Positions 35,417 to 45,211 are shown, numbered from the stretch's first letter. The stretch: DNA of 64,000 nucleotides from Sphingosinicellaceae bacterium (GCA_019285715.1 CP079108.1:2185001-2249000), one strand, 5' to 3'. Translations and numbers: made by a program. The notes: generated by a model not told the origin, from the letters alone.

Positions 35417-35932
35417 ATGCCAACCACACTCTCCCGCACAACTGCGGCGATGAAGCCGGCGAACGTCGAGAAGCAATGGCTTCTAATCGACGCCGAGGGC
35501 CTTGTCGTCGGCCGTCTCGCCTCGATTATCGCCGACCGTCTGCGCGGCAAGCACAAGGCGACCTTCACGCCCCACGTCGATTGCGGTGACAACATCATCG
35601 TCATCAACGCCGAGAAGGTGAAGTTCACCGGTCGCAAGGCTGGTCAGAAGATCTATTATCGCCATACCGGCCACCCCGGCGGTATCAAGGAAATCACCGC
35701 CGCCAAGGTACTCGAGGGTCGCTTTCCTGAGCGCGTCATCGAGAAGGCCGTCGAGCGCATGGTCCCCCGTGGTCCGCTCGGCCGCCAGCAGATGCGCAAC
35801 CTGCGCGTCTTCGCCGGCACCGACCATCCGCACGCCGCGCAGGACCCGCAGGTCCTCGACATCGCAGCGATGAACCCCAAGAACTCTGCGGTCCGCCCGA
35901 GCGCGACCGCCAGCAACCAGGCGGGCGCATAA
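35417..35932 (+). CDS. rplM: 50S ribosomal protein L13
   Basis: A 171-residue L13, with [27 protein letters not shown]-type core sequence, [16 protein letters not shown] and [14 protein letters not shown]. It is slightly longer than E. coli L13 (142) through N- and C-terminal tails, as in other sphingomonads. GAGGGC precedes the ATG. The stop overlaps the rpsI start (TAATG). Confidence 0.97.
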   Translation: MPTTLSRTTAAMKPANVEKQWLLIDAEGLVVGRLASIIADRLRGKHKATFTPHVDCGDNIIVINAEKVKFTGRKAGQKIYYRHTGHPGGIKEITAAKVLEGRFPERVIEKAVERMVPRGPLGRQQMRNLRVFAGTDHPHAAQDPQVLDIAAMNPKNSAVRPSATASNQAGA

Positions 35933-36429
35933 TGGCCGACAACATCCAGTCTTTCGCCGACCTCGGCGTCGCCCTCGACGCTGCGCCGCCGTCCCATGAC
36001 GGCGTCTCGCCGGCGCCGCTGCGCGAGCAGCAGATCGACGCGCAGGGCCGCGCCTATGCGACCGGCAAGCGCAAGAACGCCATCGCCCGCGTCTGGATCA
36101 AGCCCGGCAGCGGCAAGATCACCGTCAACGGCCGCGACCAGCTCGTTTACTTCGCTCGTCCGACCCTGCGCCTGGTGATCAACCAGCCGTTCGACGTCGC
36201 TGAGCGCCTCGAGCAGTACGACGTCGTCTGCACCGTCGCCGGTGGTGGTCTTTCCGGCCAGGCCGGTGCGGTCAAGCACGGTATCGCCCAGGCGCTGACC
36301 CGCTTCGAGCCGACGCTCCGCACCGTCGTCAAGCACGCCGGCTTCCTGACCCGCGACCCGCGCGTCGTCGAGCGCAAGAAGTACGGTAAGGCGAAAGCCC
36401 GCCGTAGCTTCCAGTTCTCGAAGCGCTAA
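35932..36429 (+). CDS. rpsI: 30S ribosomal protein S9
   Basis: A 165-residue S9. A 40-residue N-terminal extension is followed by the usual domain: [20 protein letters not shown], a central [19 protein letters not shown] and the basic C-terminus [16 protein letters not shown]. The end in SKR reaches the P-site tRNA. It is coupled to rplM. Confidence 0.97.
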   Translation: MADNIQSFADLGVALDAAPPSHDGVSPAPLREQQIDAQGRAYATGKRKNAIARVWIKPGSGKITVNGRDQLVYFARPTLRLVINQPFDVAERLEQYDVVCTVAGGGLSGQAGAVKHGIAQALTRFEPTLRTVVKHAGFLTRDPRVVERKKYGKAKARRSFQFSKR

Positions 36430-36439
36430 GCGGCCACGA

Positions 36440-36478
36440 CGAAGCGGGAATTTGGCACTTCGCCGAATTCTCGCTTCG
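36440..36478. terminator. long hairpin downstream of rpsI
   Basis: Seventeen-base arms (36440-36456 and 36462-36478, with two G-T pairs) flank a five-base loop ten bases after the rpsI stop. No T-run follows, but position and stability suit a terminator or 3' mRNA stabiliser. Confidence 0.65.
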
Positions 36479-36627
36479 ACGCGGACTCGCGTCGCTTCCG
36501 GCCGGCGGCTGAGCGGACCTTCCCCGCTCATGCCGTCCGACGGCGCGGCTTTGCCGCGACCCTTACTACCTTCCTCCGACACACGCCCCGGTGTATCCCC
36601 GCCCCCGTCCCTGACGAACAAGGCGCG

Positions 36628-38691
36628 ATGACCCGGTTCCTGACACTGCTGTTCGCCCTGCTGCTCGCCGCGCCGGTCCTGGCCGCGCCGCACGTCCAGG
36701 TCGCGATCGCTGCCGAGAGCGCGACCCCCGCGCCCGGCAAGCCCGTCACGCTCGCGCTGACCTTCACGCCGCAGCCCGGGTGGCACACCTATTGGAAGAA
36801 CCCCGGCGACGCCGGCCTCGAGACGCAGGCCAAGTGGACCCTGCCGAGTGACGCGACCGCCGCCCCGCTGCGCTATCCAGTGCCGGGCACGCTGCTGATC
36901 GCAGGGCTGATGAACTACGTCTACGAGCGCCCCTCGACATTGCTCGCCGACGTCGCGGTGCCGGCTGGCTTGGCTGCGGGCAGCGCGTTCCCGGTGTCGG
37001 TCAAGCTCGACTACCTCGTCTGCTCCGCCGAGATGTGCGTGCCCGAGAGCGCCACCGTCAGCACCGCCGCGACCATCGGCGATGGCGCACCGGACCCCGC
37101 CCGCGCAACGCTGTTCGCCGCCGCTCGCCGTGCCTTGCCGACTCCACTCGCCGAGGCCGCGCACTACAGCGTCAGAGGCGGGCGCCTGGTGGTTGCGGTC
37201 CCGCTCGGCGCGCTGGACCGCGTCCGCTCCGCCTACTTCTTCCCCGCCGCCGACGGGATCGCCAAGTACAGCGCCCCACAGACCGTGACCGTCGACGGTG
37301 ACCGGCTCCGGATCGAGACCGCCGTCAGCGGCACCCCGACCGGGGCGATCTCGGGCATCCTCCGCATCGACCGCGCCGGTGAGGAGGAGCCCCGCGGCTT
37401 CGCGGTCAGCGCCACCCCAGGCGCGGTCCCGCCCGCCGGAGCGGCGCTGGCCGCGGGCGCCGGCGACGTACCCCGCGGCTCGGGCACGACCTTCCTCGCT
37501 GCGCTCCTCCTCGCGGTCGCGGGCGGCGTCGTGCTCAACGTCATGCCGTGCGTGTTCCCGATCCTCAGCCTGAAGGCGCTGAGCCTCGCCAAGGGCAACG
37601 TCGACGGCGAGACCGCGCGCCGGGACGCGCTCGCGTATGCGGCGGGCGTCGTGCTGGTCTGCACCCTGCTCGGCGGCGCGATCCTCGGGCTGCGCGCGGC
37701 GGGGACGCAGGTCGGCTGGGCGTTCCAGCTGCAGGACTCGCGGGTCATCCTGCTACTGCTGCTGCTGACCACCGGCATCGCCCTCAACCTCGCGGGGCTG
37801 TTCGAGTTCGCGACGGTCGATGCCGGCGGCGCGCTCGCGAGCAAGCCGGGCATCGCTGGCAGCTTCTGGACCGGCGCGCTGGCGGCGTTCGTGGCGACGC
37901 CGTGCACCGGGCCGTTCATGGCGGGCGCGCTCGGCGCGGCGCTGGTGCTGCCGACGGTCGCTGGCCTTGCGGTGTTCGCCGGCCTTGGGCTCGGCCTCGC
38001 CCTTCCCTTCCTCGCGGTCGCGTTCATCCCCGCCATCCGCAGTCGCTTACCCCGGCCCGGCGCGTGGATGGCGACGCTGCGCCGCCTGCTGAGCGTGCCG
38101 ATGTTCCTGACCGCGCTGGCGCTGGCGTGGGTGCTCGGGCAGCAGTCGGGGACGGATGGGCTGATCCTCGGCGTCGGCGGCGCGCTGGTGCTCGGGCTGC
38201 TGCTGTGGTGGCTGGGGCGGTCGCAGGCAGCTGGTCGCCCGTTCTGGCTGTCGCTCGGCGGAGCCGCTGTCGCTGCCGTGGTTACCATCGCCCTGCTCCC
38301 CCCCGCCGGCAGCGCACCTGCCGCCGCCCACGCCACCACCGCCCTCGCCGCCGAGCCATTCAGCGAGGCCCGCCTCGCCCAGCTCCGCGCTGCCGGGACC
38401 CCCACTTTCGTCTACTTCACCGCCGACTGGTGCCTGACCTGCAAGGTCAACGAGCGTGGCGCGCTGGCCGATGCCGATGTCGCCCGCGCCTTCCGCAGCG
38501 CCGGGGTGCGGACCTTGGTCGGCGACTGGACCAGCGGCGACGCCGCCATCGGCCGCTTCATCGAGGCGCGCGGCGCAGCGGGCGTGCCGCTCTACCTGTT
38601 CTACAGCGCGAGCGGAGAACCGGCGCAACTGCCGCAGATCCTGACCGCCGGCCGGCTGATCGAGGCGGCGCGGCCTCCCGCTGCTTCCTGA
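36628..38691 (+). CDS. DsbD-like thiol:disulfide reductase
   Basis: A 687-residue membrane reductase of the DsbD/ScsB type. It has a signal peptide (residues 1-19), an N-terminal periplasmic domain with WHTYWKNPGDAG and CSAEMCVPES cysteines, and a central eight-helix DsbD domain with NVMPCVFPILSLKAL and ATPCTGPFMAG. The C-terminal thioredoxin-like domain has the motif ADWCLTCK. It should pass electrons from cytoplasmic thioredoxin to periplasmic partners, for instance in cytochrome c maturation or disulfide repair. The N-terminal domain is of the Scs/DUF255-like kind rather than classical DsbD-alpha, so the partner may differ. Confidence 0.92.
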   Translation: MTRFLTLLFALLLAAPVLAAPHVQVAIAAESATPAPGKPVTLALTFTPQPGWHTYWKNPGDAGLETQAKWTLPSDATAAPLRYPVPGTLLIAGLMNYVYERPSTLLADVAVPAGLAAGSAFPVSVKLDYLVCSAEMCVPESATVSTAATIGDGAPDPARATLFAAARRALPTPLAEAAHYSVRGGRLVVAVPLGALDRVRSAYFFPAADGIAKYSAPQTVTVDGDRLRIETAVSGTPTGAISGILRIDRAGEEEPRGFAVSATPGAVPPAGAALAAGAGDVPRGSGTTFLAALLLAVAGGVVLNVMPCVFPILSLKALSLAKGNVDGETARRDALAYAAGVVLVCTLLGGAILGLRAAGTQVGWAFQLQDSRVILLLLLLTTGIALNLAGLFEFATVDAGGALASKPGIAGSFWTGALAAFVATPCTGPFMAGALGAALVLPTVAGLAVFAGLGLGLALPFLAVAFIPAIRSRLPRPGAWMATLRRLLSVPMFLTALALAWVLGQQSGTDGLILGVGGALVLGLLLWWLGRSQAAGRPFWLSLGGAAVAAVVTIALLPPAGSAPAAAHATTALAAEPFSEARLAQLRAAGTPTFVYFTADWCLTCKVNERGALADADVARAFRSAGVRTLVGDWTSGDAAIGRFIEARGAAGVPLYLFYSASGEPAQLPQILTAGRLIEAARPPAAS

Positions 38692-38693
38692 TC

Positions 38694-38763
38694 GTCATCC
38701 CGGCGCACGCCGGGACCCATCACCTGAGTTCGGGAGATGGGTCCCGGCGTCCGCCGGGATGAC
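38694..38763. repeat. intergenic palindromic repeat, copy B
   Basis: Arms of 28 bases (38694-38721 and 38736-38763) start GTCATCCCGGCG and end GCCGGGATGAC; nearly perfect with one mismatch. It lies between the converging reductase and amidohydrolase genes, where it could terminate both. Confidence 0.9.
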
Positions 38764-38786
38764 GGCGTAGGAAAAGCGGGCGCGCC

Positions 38787-40556
38787 CTACCGCTTGAACA
38801 CCCGCTCGCCGCCGACCCAGGTCTCGTCGACCTTGATCTTCCATAGCTGCGCCGGCGCGACCTTGAACGGGTCCTGGTCGACGATGATGAAGTCGCCCCA
38901 TTTGCCCGGCGTCAGCGCGCCCGCGGCGATGCCGTTGGCGGCGGCGGCCCCGGTGGTGAAGGCGGCGAAGGCTTGCTCCATCGTCAGCTTTTCGGCCGGG
39001 CGCCAGCCGCCGGCGGGCTGGTCGCTGCGGTCCTGCCGGGTGACGGCGGCGTGGAGGCCGTAGAAGGGATTCGGCGGCTCGACCGGGAAGTCGCTGCCGC
39101 CCGCGAACGCTGCGCCGCTGCGGATCAGGGTCTGCCACGCATAGGCCCCCGCCAGCCGGGCGTCGCCGAGCCGGGCCTCGGCCATGCCCTTGTCGGAGGT
39201 GGCGTGGGTCGGCTGCATCGAGGCGATGACCCCGAGGCTGGCGAAGCGCGGCAGGTCGGCGACGTCGACGACCTGCGCATGCTCGATGCGCAGCCAGCGG
39301 CCGGCGCGCGGCGGCAGCGCGGCGTAGGCATCGAGAACCTGCGCGTTGGCGGCGTCGCCGATGGCGTGGACGGCGATGGCGAAATGCCCGGCGTCGGCCT
39401 TCTGGATCATGCCGCGCATCTCGGCGTCTGTGCTGAACCGGAGTCCACGGTTACCGGGCGCGTCGGTGTAGTCGGCCTTCAGCCAGGCACCGCGCGAGCC
39501 GAGCGCACCGTCGGCGTAGAGCTTGACCCCCGGCATCGACAGGCGGCCGTCGGGCGTCCAGCCGATCGGGCCGGCGGGCGCGATCGCCGCGAGCGCGTCC
39601 ATGCCGCCGGCCCAGGCGGTGATGCGCGCGGTCAGGCGGTGGCTCGCGTCGAAGCTGCGGTACAGTTGCCAGTCTTCGGGGGAGACGCCCATGTCGCCCG
39701 CGCCGGTCAGGCCGACTGAGGCCATGATCGCCAGCGACTTGGTCAGGCGGGCGGTCGCCTCGGCGGCGGTCGCGGCGGGGATCTTGTTCTCGATCAGCGC
39801 CTTGGCGGCATCGACGAACAGACCGGTCGGGTTGCCCTGCGAGTCGCGCTCGATGCGGCCGCCGGTCGGATCGGGGGTTGCCGCGGTGACCCCGGCGGCT
39901 TGCATCGCGGCGTGGTTGGCCCAGCCCGCGTGCCCATCGATGCGGCTCAGGTAGACCGGGCGCGTCAGTCCGGCGACGTCGAGGTCGGTCGCGGTCGGGA
40001 AGCGCTTGTCGGGCCAGCGCTCCTGGTTCCAGCCGCCGCCGACGATCCAGGCGCGAGTGTTGGTCCCGGCATACGCGACGACCGCCGCGACCGCCGCGTC
40101 GCGTGACCGGGTGTCCGACAGGTCGACCGCCAGCGCGATCTGCCCGAGTTCGTTGACGTGGCCGTGCGCGTCGATCAGGCCGGGCAGCAGCGTCCGGCCG
40201 CCGGCGTCGAGGCGCTGGTCCTTGGCGGTCGCGGCGGGCGCCCTGCCCTTGGCGTAGGTCGCGACGACCTTGCCGTCGTCACCGATCACCAGCGCGTCGA
40301 AGTGGTGGATCTTGCCGCCCGCGAGGGTGTAGCCGTTGGCGTTGGTGACGATCAGCCGGGCGGCGGCCGGAGTAGCGCTCAGTCCGGCCAGGATGGCGGC
40401 GGCGAGAGCGGTGCGGGCGGGCGAAGTGGTACGAACTTTCCGCTTATATTGTATATTTTCGGCCTGTCCCGCGGGAGTGCCGGGTGCGGTGCGGCCAGTC
40501 GCCCCGGAGGCGCGCGGGGCGTGGCGTTGTGACATCGGTGTGAGGGCTGCGATCAT
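38787..40556 (-). CDS. exported amidohydrolase (YtcJ/Amidohydro_3 type)
   Basis: A metal-dependent amidohydrolase of about 589 residues. A hydrophobic signal segment (TALAAAILAGLSATPAAA) is followed by LIVTNANGYTLAGGKIHHFDALVIGDDGKV, LLPGLIDAHGHVNELG (first metal HxH), and a C-terminal FAGGSDFPVEPPNPFYGLHAAVTR typical of YtcJ-like enzymes. The substrate is unknown; candidates are N-acyl or formamide compounds. The start is doubtful: ATG 40556 and 40535 give a long n-region before the signal helix, neither has a good ribosome site, and the DNA around 40442-40460 is AT-rich like a promoter. Confidence 0.84.
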   Translation of the reverse strand: MIAALTPMSQRHAPRASGATGRTAPGTPAGQAENIQYKRKVRTTSPARTALAAAILAGLSATPAAARLIVTNANGYTLAGGKIHHFDALVIGDDGKVVATYAKGRAPAATAKDQRLDAGGRTLLPGLIDAHGHVNELGQIALAVDLSDTRSRDAAVAAVVAYAGTNTRAWIVGGGWNQERWPDKRFPTATDLDVAGLTRPVYLSRIDGHAGWANHAAMQAAGVTAATPDPTGGRIERDSQGNPTGLFVDAAKALIENKIPAATAAEATARLTKSLAIMASVGLTGAGDMGVSPEDWQLYRSFDASHRLTARITAWAGGMDALAAIAPAGPIGWTPDGRLSMPGVKLYADGALGSRGAWLKADYTDAPGNRGLRFSTDAEMRGMIQKADAGHFAIAVHAIGDAANAQVLDAYAALPPRAGRWLRIEHAQVVDVADLPRFASLGVIASMQPTHATSDKGMAEARLGDARLAGAYAWQTLIRSGAAFAGGSDFPVEPPNPFYGLHAAVTRQDRSDQPAGGWRPAEKLTMEQAFAAFTTGAAAANGIAAGALTPGKWGDFIIVDQDPFKVAPAQLWKIKVDETWVGGERVFKR

Positions 40557-40726
40557 GCAACCGATATGGCACAGCGTAGGGAAGTAGGACAGTATTTCGA
40601 ACGCGCGGCGGGATTGCGAGCGGGCAGCGGACGGCATTTCGCGCGGCCTTAGCCTCACGCTCGCCTCTGTCATTCCGGCGATAGCGCCTTGTCTCAAGAC
40701 AACGCCGTGCCCACGCCCTGCACGTC

Positions 40727-41617
40727 CTACCGCACCAACCGCCGGATCAGGCTCGACGTGTCCTGCCGTCCGCCGCCCATTCCCTGCACGTCGGCGTAGA
40801 ACTGGTCGACCAGCGCGGTCAGCGGCAGGCCGAGGCCGTGGCCCGAGGCTTCGGCGAGGACCAGCCCGAGGTCCTTGCGCATCCAGTCGACCGCGAAGCC
40901 GAAGTCGAACTCGCCGCGCGCCATCGTCGCGGCGCGGTTGTCCATCTGCCAGCTTTGCGCGGCACCCTTGGCGATCACATCGACGACGGCGTCGGAGTCG
41001 AGGCCGGCGGCCTTGGCGAATGCGAGCGCCTCGGCGAGGCCCTGCAGGACGCCGGCGATGCAGATCTGGTTGACCATCTTGGTCAGCTGGCCGCTGCCTG
41101 ACGGTCCCATGTGGCCAGTGCGCTTGGCATAAGCCGCGAGGACCGGGGTCGCCGCGGCAAAGGCGGCTTCGGTGCCGCCGCACATGATCGTCAGCGCGGC
41201 GTTCTCGGCGCCCGCCTGCCCGCCCGAGACCGGCGCATCGAGCACCAGCAGCCCGCGCGCCTCGCCCGCGGCGGCGATCTCGCGGGCGATTGTCGCGGAG
41301 ACAGTGGTGTGGTCGACGAACAGCGCGCCGGGCCGCATCGCGGCGATGACCCCGGTTTCGCCGAGCGTCACGGCGCGCAGGTCGTTGTCGTTGCCGACGC
41401 AGGTCAGGACGACGTCGGCACCCTCGGCGGCAGCGGCGGGGGTCGGGGCGCTGCGGCCGCCATTGGCCGCGACCCAGGCCTCGGCCTTGGCGGCGGTGCG
41501 GTTGTAGACGGTGACGGCGTGGCCCGCTGCGGCGAGGTGGCGCGCCATCGGGCCGCCCATGATGCCGAGGCCGATGAAGGCGATTTTGGCCGATGCGCCA
41601 GGGGCGGTTTTGCTCAT
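40727..41617 (-). CDS. NAD(P)-dependent beta-hydroxyacid dehydrogenase
   Basis: A 296-residue member of the 3-hydroxyisobutyrate dehydrogenase / tartronate semialdehyde reductase family. It has an N-terminal IAFIGLGIMGGPMARHLAAAGH Rossmann motif, LDAPVSGGQAGAENAALTIMCGG (substrate-binding) and the catalytic Lys in GSGQLTKMVNQ. The exact substrate is not determined. I use ATG 41617 with signature MSKTAPGASAKIAFIG; the open frame to 42106 covers the PEP-CTERM gene antisense and is not used. Confidence 0.9.
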   Translation of the reverse strand: MSKTAPGASAKIAFIGLGIMGGPMARHLAAAGHAVTVYNRTAAKAEAWVAANGGRSAPTPAAAAEGADVVLTCVGNDNDLRAVTLGETGVIAAMRPGALFVDHTTVSATIAREIAAAGEARGLLVLDAPVSGGQAGAENAALTIMCGGTEAAFAAATPVLAAYAKRTGHMGPSGSGQLTKMVNQICIAGVLQGLAEALAFAKAAGLDSDAVVDVIAKGAAQSWQMDNRAATMARGEFDFGFAVDWMRKDLGLVLAEASGHGLGLPLTALVDQFYADVQGMGGGRQDTSSLIRRLVR

Positions 41618-41693
41618 GGCGAGGCTTCTAGAGCGTCTTTCGCCGAGGTCGAAGCGGTTAGTGAGAGCGGGGTATGGGCTCCCCCCCGCTGCG

Positions 41694-42323
41694 TCAGGCG
41701 ATAACATGTCCCCGGCGGCGACGGCGCAGCGCCGTGCCGACCGCGCCGAAGCCGGTGATGAGCAGGGCCCACGTCGTTGGCTCGGGGACAGCGCCGAGGC
41801 CGATCGCATCGGTCTTGAAGTCGGTGATATCGATCTCGCCGAACTCTGGGCTGAACAGGATGCCCGACAGCGGCTCGAGGTCGGTGAAGCCGATGAACGA
41901 CAATGCGCCGTGATCACCGGTCGAAAGGAGACCGAGGAAGTCGTCGTTGACCGTGATGGCGACATCCTGCGCGCACGAGATTTCGCCGTCCGGCTCGCAG
42001 TAGCTGCCGATATGGAAACCAATGCTGCTACCGCCGAAGATGATGGCAGCGAGGTCCAGCGGTGATGCGATGTAGGTCTGGCCCGGACCAAACGCGCCGT
42101 CGTCAAAGAGGCTTAGTGAGTCAGCAGCGAAAAACACCGGGCCGACCTGGTAAAACGGCGCGACGTTGGTGGATTCGGTGCCCCCCGGGAAGCCGTAATT
42201 GGTCAGCCCCGACGTCGCTGCGTCGAACGCGGCTTCGTCGTACCAGATGGTCACCGCTTGAGCCGGAGCCGCAGCGGCCCCGATCAACAAGGCGGTAGCG
42301 GCGAGCAGGCCACGAAAGTTCAT
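41694..42323 (-). CDS. PEP-CTERM sorting domain protein
   Basis: A 209-residue exported protein with a signal peptide (MNFRGLLAATALLIG, cleavage at AQA), a beta-rich body containing two Cys (YCEPDGEISC) and a tail VPEPTTWALLITGFGAVG then RRRRRG. GGGGGA lies five bases before ATG 42323; the longer frame to 42344 is less likely. There are only 36 bases to the upstream ATP-grasp-like gene and no sigma-54 site, so it may be co-transcribed with it. Confidence 0.92.
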   Translation of the reverse strand: MNFRGLLAATALLIGAAAAPAQAVTIWYDEAAFDAATSGLTNYGFPGGTESTNVAPFYQVGPVFFAADSLSLFDDGAFGPGQTYIASPLDLAAIIFGGSSIGFHIGSYCEPDGEISCAQDVAITVNDDFLGLLSTGDHGALSFIGFTDLEPLSGILFSPEFGEIDITDFKTDAIGLGAVPEPTTWALLITGFGAVGTALRRRRRGHVIA

Positions 42324-42359
42324 ACGATTCCCCCGACCGGACACGCCCCCGCGATCAAG

Positions 42360-43373
42360 TCATTGCGATAAGGCAACGATCCTGGCCGATTCGTCAAGGA
42401 CTCGTTCCGGCGGCCGCACGATCAGCGCCTCCAACGCCCGCGCCAGGATCGCCACGCCCGCCAGCTTCTCGCGCAGTGACAGCGCGACGATCGGCCCGGC
42501 GTCGGTCTTGTTGACGTCGACGACGTAGATACGTCCGTCGCGATCGCGCAGGATGTCGAGGCTGGCCCAGTCGGCCCCCATCGCGCCCAGGAAGTCGGCG
42601 ATCTGCGCCTGCTCGGTGGCGGAGAAGATCTCGGCAGGGGCGAAGCGCGCGACCGCGGTGTTCGGCGCCAGGAAGCGCACCGCCGCCGGACGGCGCTTGA
42701 CCCACACCACGACCGGCCGCCCGCCGATGCAGTGCGTACGCAGGTCGACCGCGTCGCCGTTCGCGTCGATGGTGTCGATCAGCCGCTGGTACGCCTTGCC
42801 GGGGGCGGGCTCGCACGGACACTCGACGATGCGGCCATCGTGGGCGCCGTTGGCCTCCGCCTTTTCGACCGCGGGGCCGGAGTGGCGACGCGGGTCGAGC
42901 GCCAGCGGGTAGCCGAAGGCGGCCTCGAACATCGCCGCGACATGGCTTTTCGAGATGTCGGTGCAGGCGAAGTTGAAGCCGCGCGTCGCCGGGACGGCGG
43001 GAAACGCCGCGGTGGTCGCGTCCTCGAAGTAGAACGCGACGCTCGCCGACGCCGGTGACCGGGCGACGCGGATGCCGGCCCAAAGTGCGGCGGCGCGCAC
43101 CATGTAGCGCGGATGGGGCACGTCGGGCGTGAACCAGATCGTCGTGCGGCTGCGGCGGTGGCCCAGCCGGCGGACCTGCAACGCCGCCTGGAAGACCAGC
43201 CAGCCGGCGACCTCCGCGAACAGCCGGCGGTCGAGCGGCACCGCGTTCCCGGTCTTGCGGAGGGTCACCATGCCGCCGCCGATCCGGTAGTCGCCGAAGC
43301 GGATGCCACGGCGCGGCGTCGGTGCCGGGCGGGCCGGGCGAGGGTCGGTCGCTGCGACGGGATGGACGGTCAA
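42360..43373 (-). CDS. ATP-grasp-like protein, function unknown
   Basis: A 337-residue soluble protein. The C-terminal half ends in ADWASLDILRDRDGRIYVVDVNK (about 272-294), which resembles the metal/ATP-binding end of ATP-grasp ligases. The middle carries FNFACTDISKSHVAAMFEAAFGYPLALDP and a WVKRRPAAVRFLAPN strand. I do not recognise a characterised member. It could ligate an amino acid or sugar-linked acid. It is followed, 36 bases on, by a PEP-CTERM gene on the same strand. Upstream lies an AT-rich promoter gap of about 240 bases. Confidence 0.6.
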   Translation of the reverse strand: MTVHPVAATDPRPARPAPTPRRGIRFGDYRIGGGMVTLRKTGNAVPLDRRLFAEVAGWLVFQAALQVRRLGHRRSRTTIWFTPDVPHPRYMVRAAALWAGIRVARSPASASVAFYFEDATTAAFPAVPATRGFNFACTDISKSHVAAMFEAAFGYPLALDPRRHSGPAVEKAEANGAHDGRIVECPCEPAPGKAYQRLIDTIDANGDAVDLRTHCIGGRPVVVWVKRRPAAVRFLAPNTAVARFAPAEIFSATEQAQIADFLGAMGADWASLDILRDRDGRIYVVDVNKTDAGPIVALSLREKLAGVAILARALEALIVRPPERVLDESARIVALSQ

Positions 43374-43614
43374 CGCCGGGTGCCTCGGGACGAACGGTGG
43401 GTGTCTAAGCCACGATGCTGTTGCACGTCATTTTGCGGCGTGACCAGAGCTCCAATGCAGACGATAGTTTAGGTACGGTCCAGAAACGACTGATGTCGGC
43501 CTAGAAATTAAGTTATAAACATATCGTTAATTGTACGCTGCGGGTCTGTACGCATCTGTTAACAAGTGTATCGTCCATCAATCTGCAAACGCCGGACAAT
43601 CAGCGAGAACCGCG

Positions 43615-43788
43615 ATGGCACAGAACGAATATGATTATTGCAGTCGCCGCGCCCAGCAGGAGCGAGTGCTCGTCCGCGAGGCGTCGAACCCGGTGGTCGC
43701 GGCCGCGCATGGCGAGCTTGCCGCAGCGTACGCCGAGCGGCTCGCGAGGCTGTCGACGACGGGCAACGGCAGCAGCCGGCCGGACTGA
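43615..43788 (+). CDS. small conserved-looking helical protein
   Basis: A 57-residue soluble protein, MAQNEYDYCSRRAQQERVLV at the start and a helix AAAHGELAAAYAERLARL in the middle. Such short charged helical proteins with an HxxLAxxYxxRL pattern recur in sphingomonads; the function is unknown. An AT-rich promoter-like region lies upstream. The longer frame to 43531 seems to be read-through of that promoter. Confidence 0.6.
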   Translation: MAQNEYDYCSRRAQQERVLVREASNPVVAAAHGELAAAYAERLARLSTTGNGSSRPD

Positions 43789-43875
43789 TCGCCCGGTCCG
43801 ACACCGAACCGGTGGTCGACCGCAGGACACCCCGGGGGTTTGCAGGCCGCAGTGGGGTCGTTACAGGCTTGGTCG

Positions 43876-45150
43876 ATGACCGCCCTCGCTCCCACGCTCG
43901 CTGACGCAGCGACCCCTCCAGTCGCAGCCCCGGCCGCCCTGCCGATCTCGATCGCCGACGTGATTGCCGCGCGCGACGCGATTGCCGGCGCGGTGATCCG
44001 CACTCCCTGCCTGCACAGCCGGACGCTGTCGGAGCTGACGGGGGCGCAGGTCTGGATCAAGTTCGAGAATTTGCAGTTCACCGCCGCCTACAAGGAGCGC
44101 GGCGCCCTCAACAAGCTGCTGACCCTGACACCAGAGCAGCGCACCCGCGGCGTCATCACCGCGTCCGCCGGCAATCACGCGCAGGGCGTCGCCTATCACG
44201 CCGCCCGCCTCGGTATCCCGGCGACGATCGTCATGCCGCGCTTCACGCCGATGGTGAAGGTCCAGCAGACCGAGGGCCACGGCGCGCATGTCGTCCTCCA
44301 CGGCGAGAAGTTCGAGGAAGCCAGCGCCGAGGCGTACCGGCTCGCGGATCAGCGCGGGCTGCTGTTCGTCCACCCCTTCGACGATCCGGCGGTGATGGCC
44401 GGCCAGGGCACCGTCGCGCTCGAGATGTTCGAGGACGCGCCCCAGATCGACACGCTGATCGTGCCGATCGGCGGCGGCGGGCTGATCTCCGGCATGGCCA
44501 CCGTCGCCAAGGCACAGGACCACCCGGTCGAGGTCGTCGGCGTCCAGGCCGAGCTCTACCCGTCGATGTACGGCAAATTGCGCGGCGAAAGCGTGTCGTG
44601 CGACGGCGATACGCTGGCCGAGGGCATCGCGGTCAAGACGCCGGGCGTGCTGACCTTCCAGGTCGTGCAGGCGCTGGTCGACGACATCGTCCTCGTCGGC
44701 GAGCGCGACCTCGAGCACGCCGTTTCGATGCTGCTGACCATCGAGAAGACCGTCTGCGAGGGTGCCGGCGCGGCCGGCCTCGCGGCGCTGCTCGGCAATC
44801 CGCGGCGGTTCCGCGGACGGACGGTCGGCCTCGTGCTGTGCGGCGGCAACATCGACACGCGGCTGCTGGCCAACGTGCTACTCCGCGACCTCGCGCGCGC
44901 CGGTCGGCTGGCGCGGCTGCGCATCCGCCTAAAGGACCGGCCCGGCCAGTTGTTCGAGGTGGCGCGCATCTTCGACCAGCAGCAGGTCAATATCCTCGAG
45001 GTCTATCACCAGCGCATCTTCACCAACCTGCCGGCGAAGGGCCTGATCACCGACATCGAGTGTGAAACCCGCGACCGCGACCACCTCAACCGGCTGGTCG
45101 AGGCGTTGCGCGGGTCGGGCTACGAGGTCCGGCTGGTCGAGGCGGACTGA
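43876..45150 (+). CDS. ilvA: threonine ammonia-lyase with ACT domain
   Basis: A 424-residue PLP enzyme converting threonine to 2-oxobutyrate and ammonia (isoleucine synthesis or catabolism). PLP-Lys is K73 in AAYKERGALNK. The phosphate loop GGGGLISG and a C-terminal ACT-like regulatory domain (RLRIRLKDRPGQLFEVARIF) are present. This single-ACT arrangement is the TdcB/short IlvA form. Start ATG 43876. Confidence 0.94.
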   Translation: MTALAPTLADAATPPVAAPAALPISIADVIAARDAIAGAVIRTPCLHSRTLSELTGAQVWIKFENLQFTAAYKERGALNKLLTLTPEQRTRGVITASAGNHAQGVAYHAARLGIPATIVMPRFTPMVKVQQTEGHGAHVVLHGEKFEEASAEAYRLADQRGLLFVHPFDDPAVMAGQGTVALEMFEDAPQIDTLIVPIGGGGLISGMATVAKAQDHPVEVVGVQAELYPSMYGKLRGESVSCDGDTLAEGIAVKTPGVLTFQVVQALVDDIVLVGERDLEHAVSMLLTIEKTVCEGAGAAGLAALLGNPRRFRGRTVGLVLCGGNIDTRLLANVLLRDLARAGRLARLRIRLKDRPGQLFEVARIFDQQQVNILEVYHQRIFTNLPAKGLITDIECETRDRDHLNRLVEALRGSGYEVRLVEAD

Positions 45151-45211
45151 GTAGCGACGGCAGCGGCCTGGCAAATCCTGGGCGTCAGGCGCTCCGCATC
45201 CGGTCCGGTGA

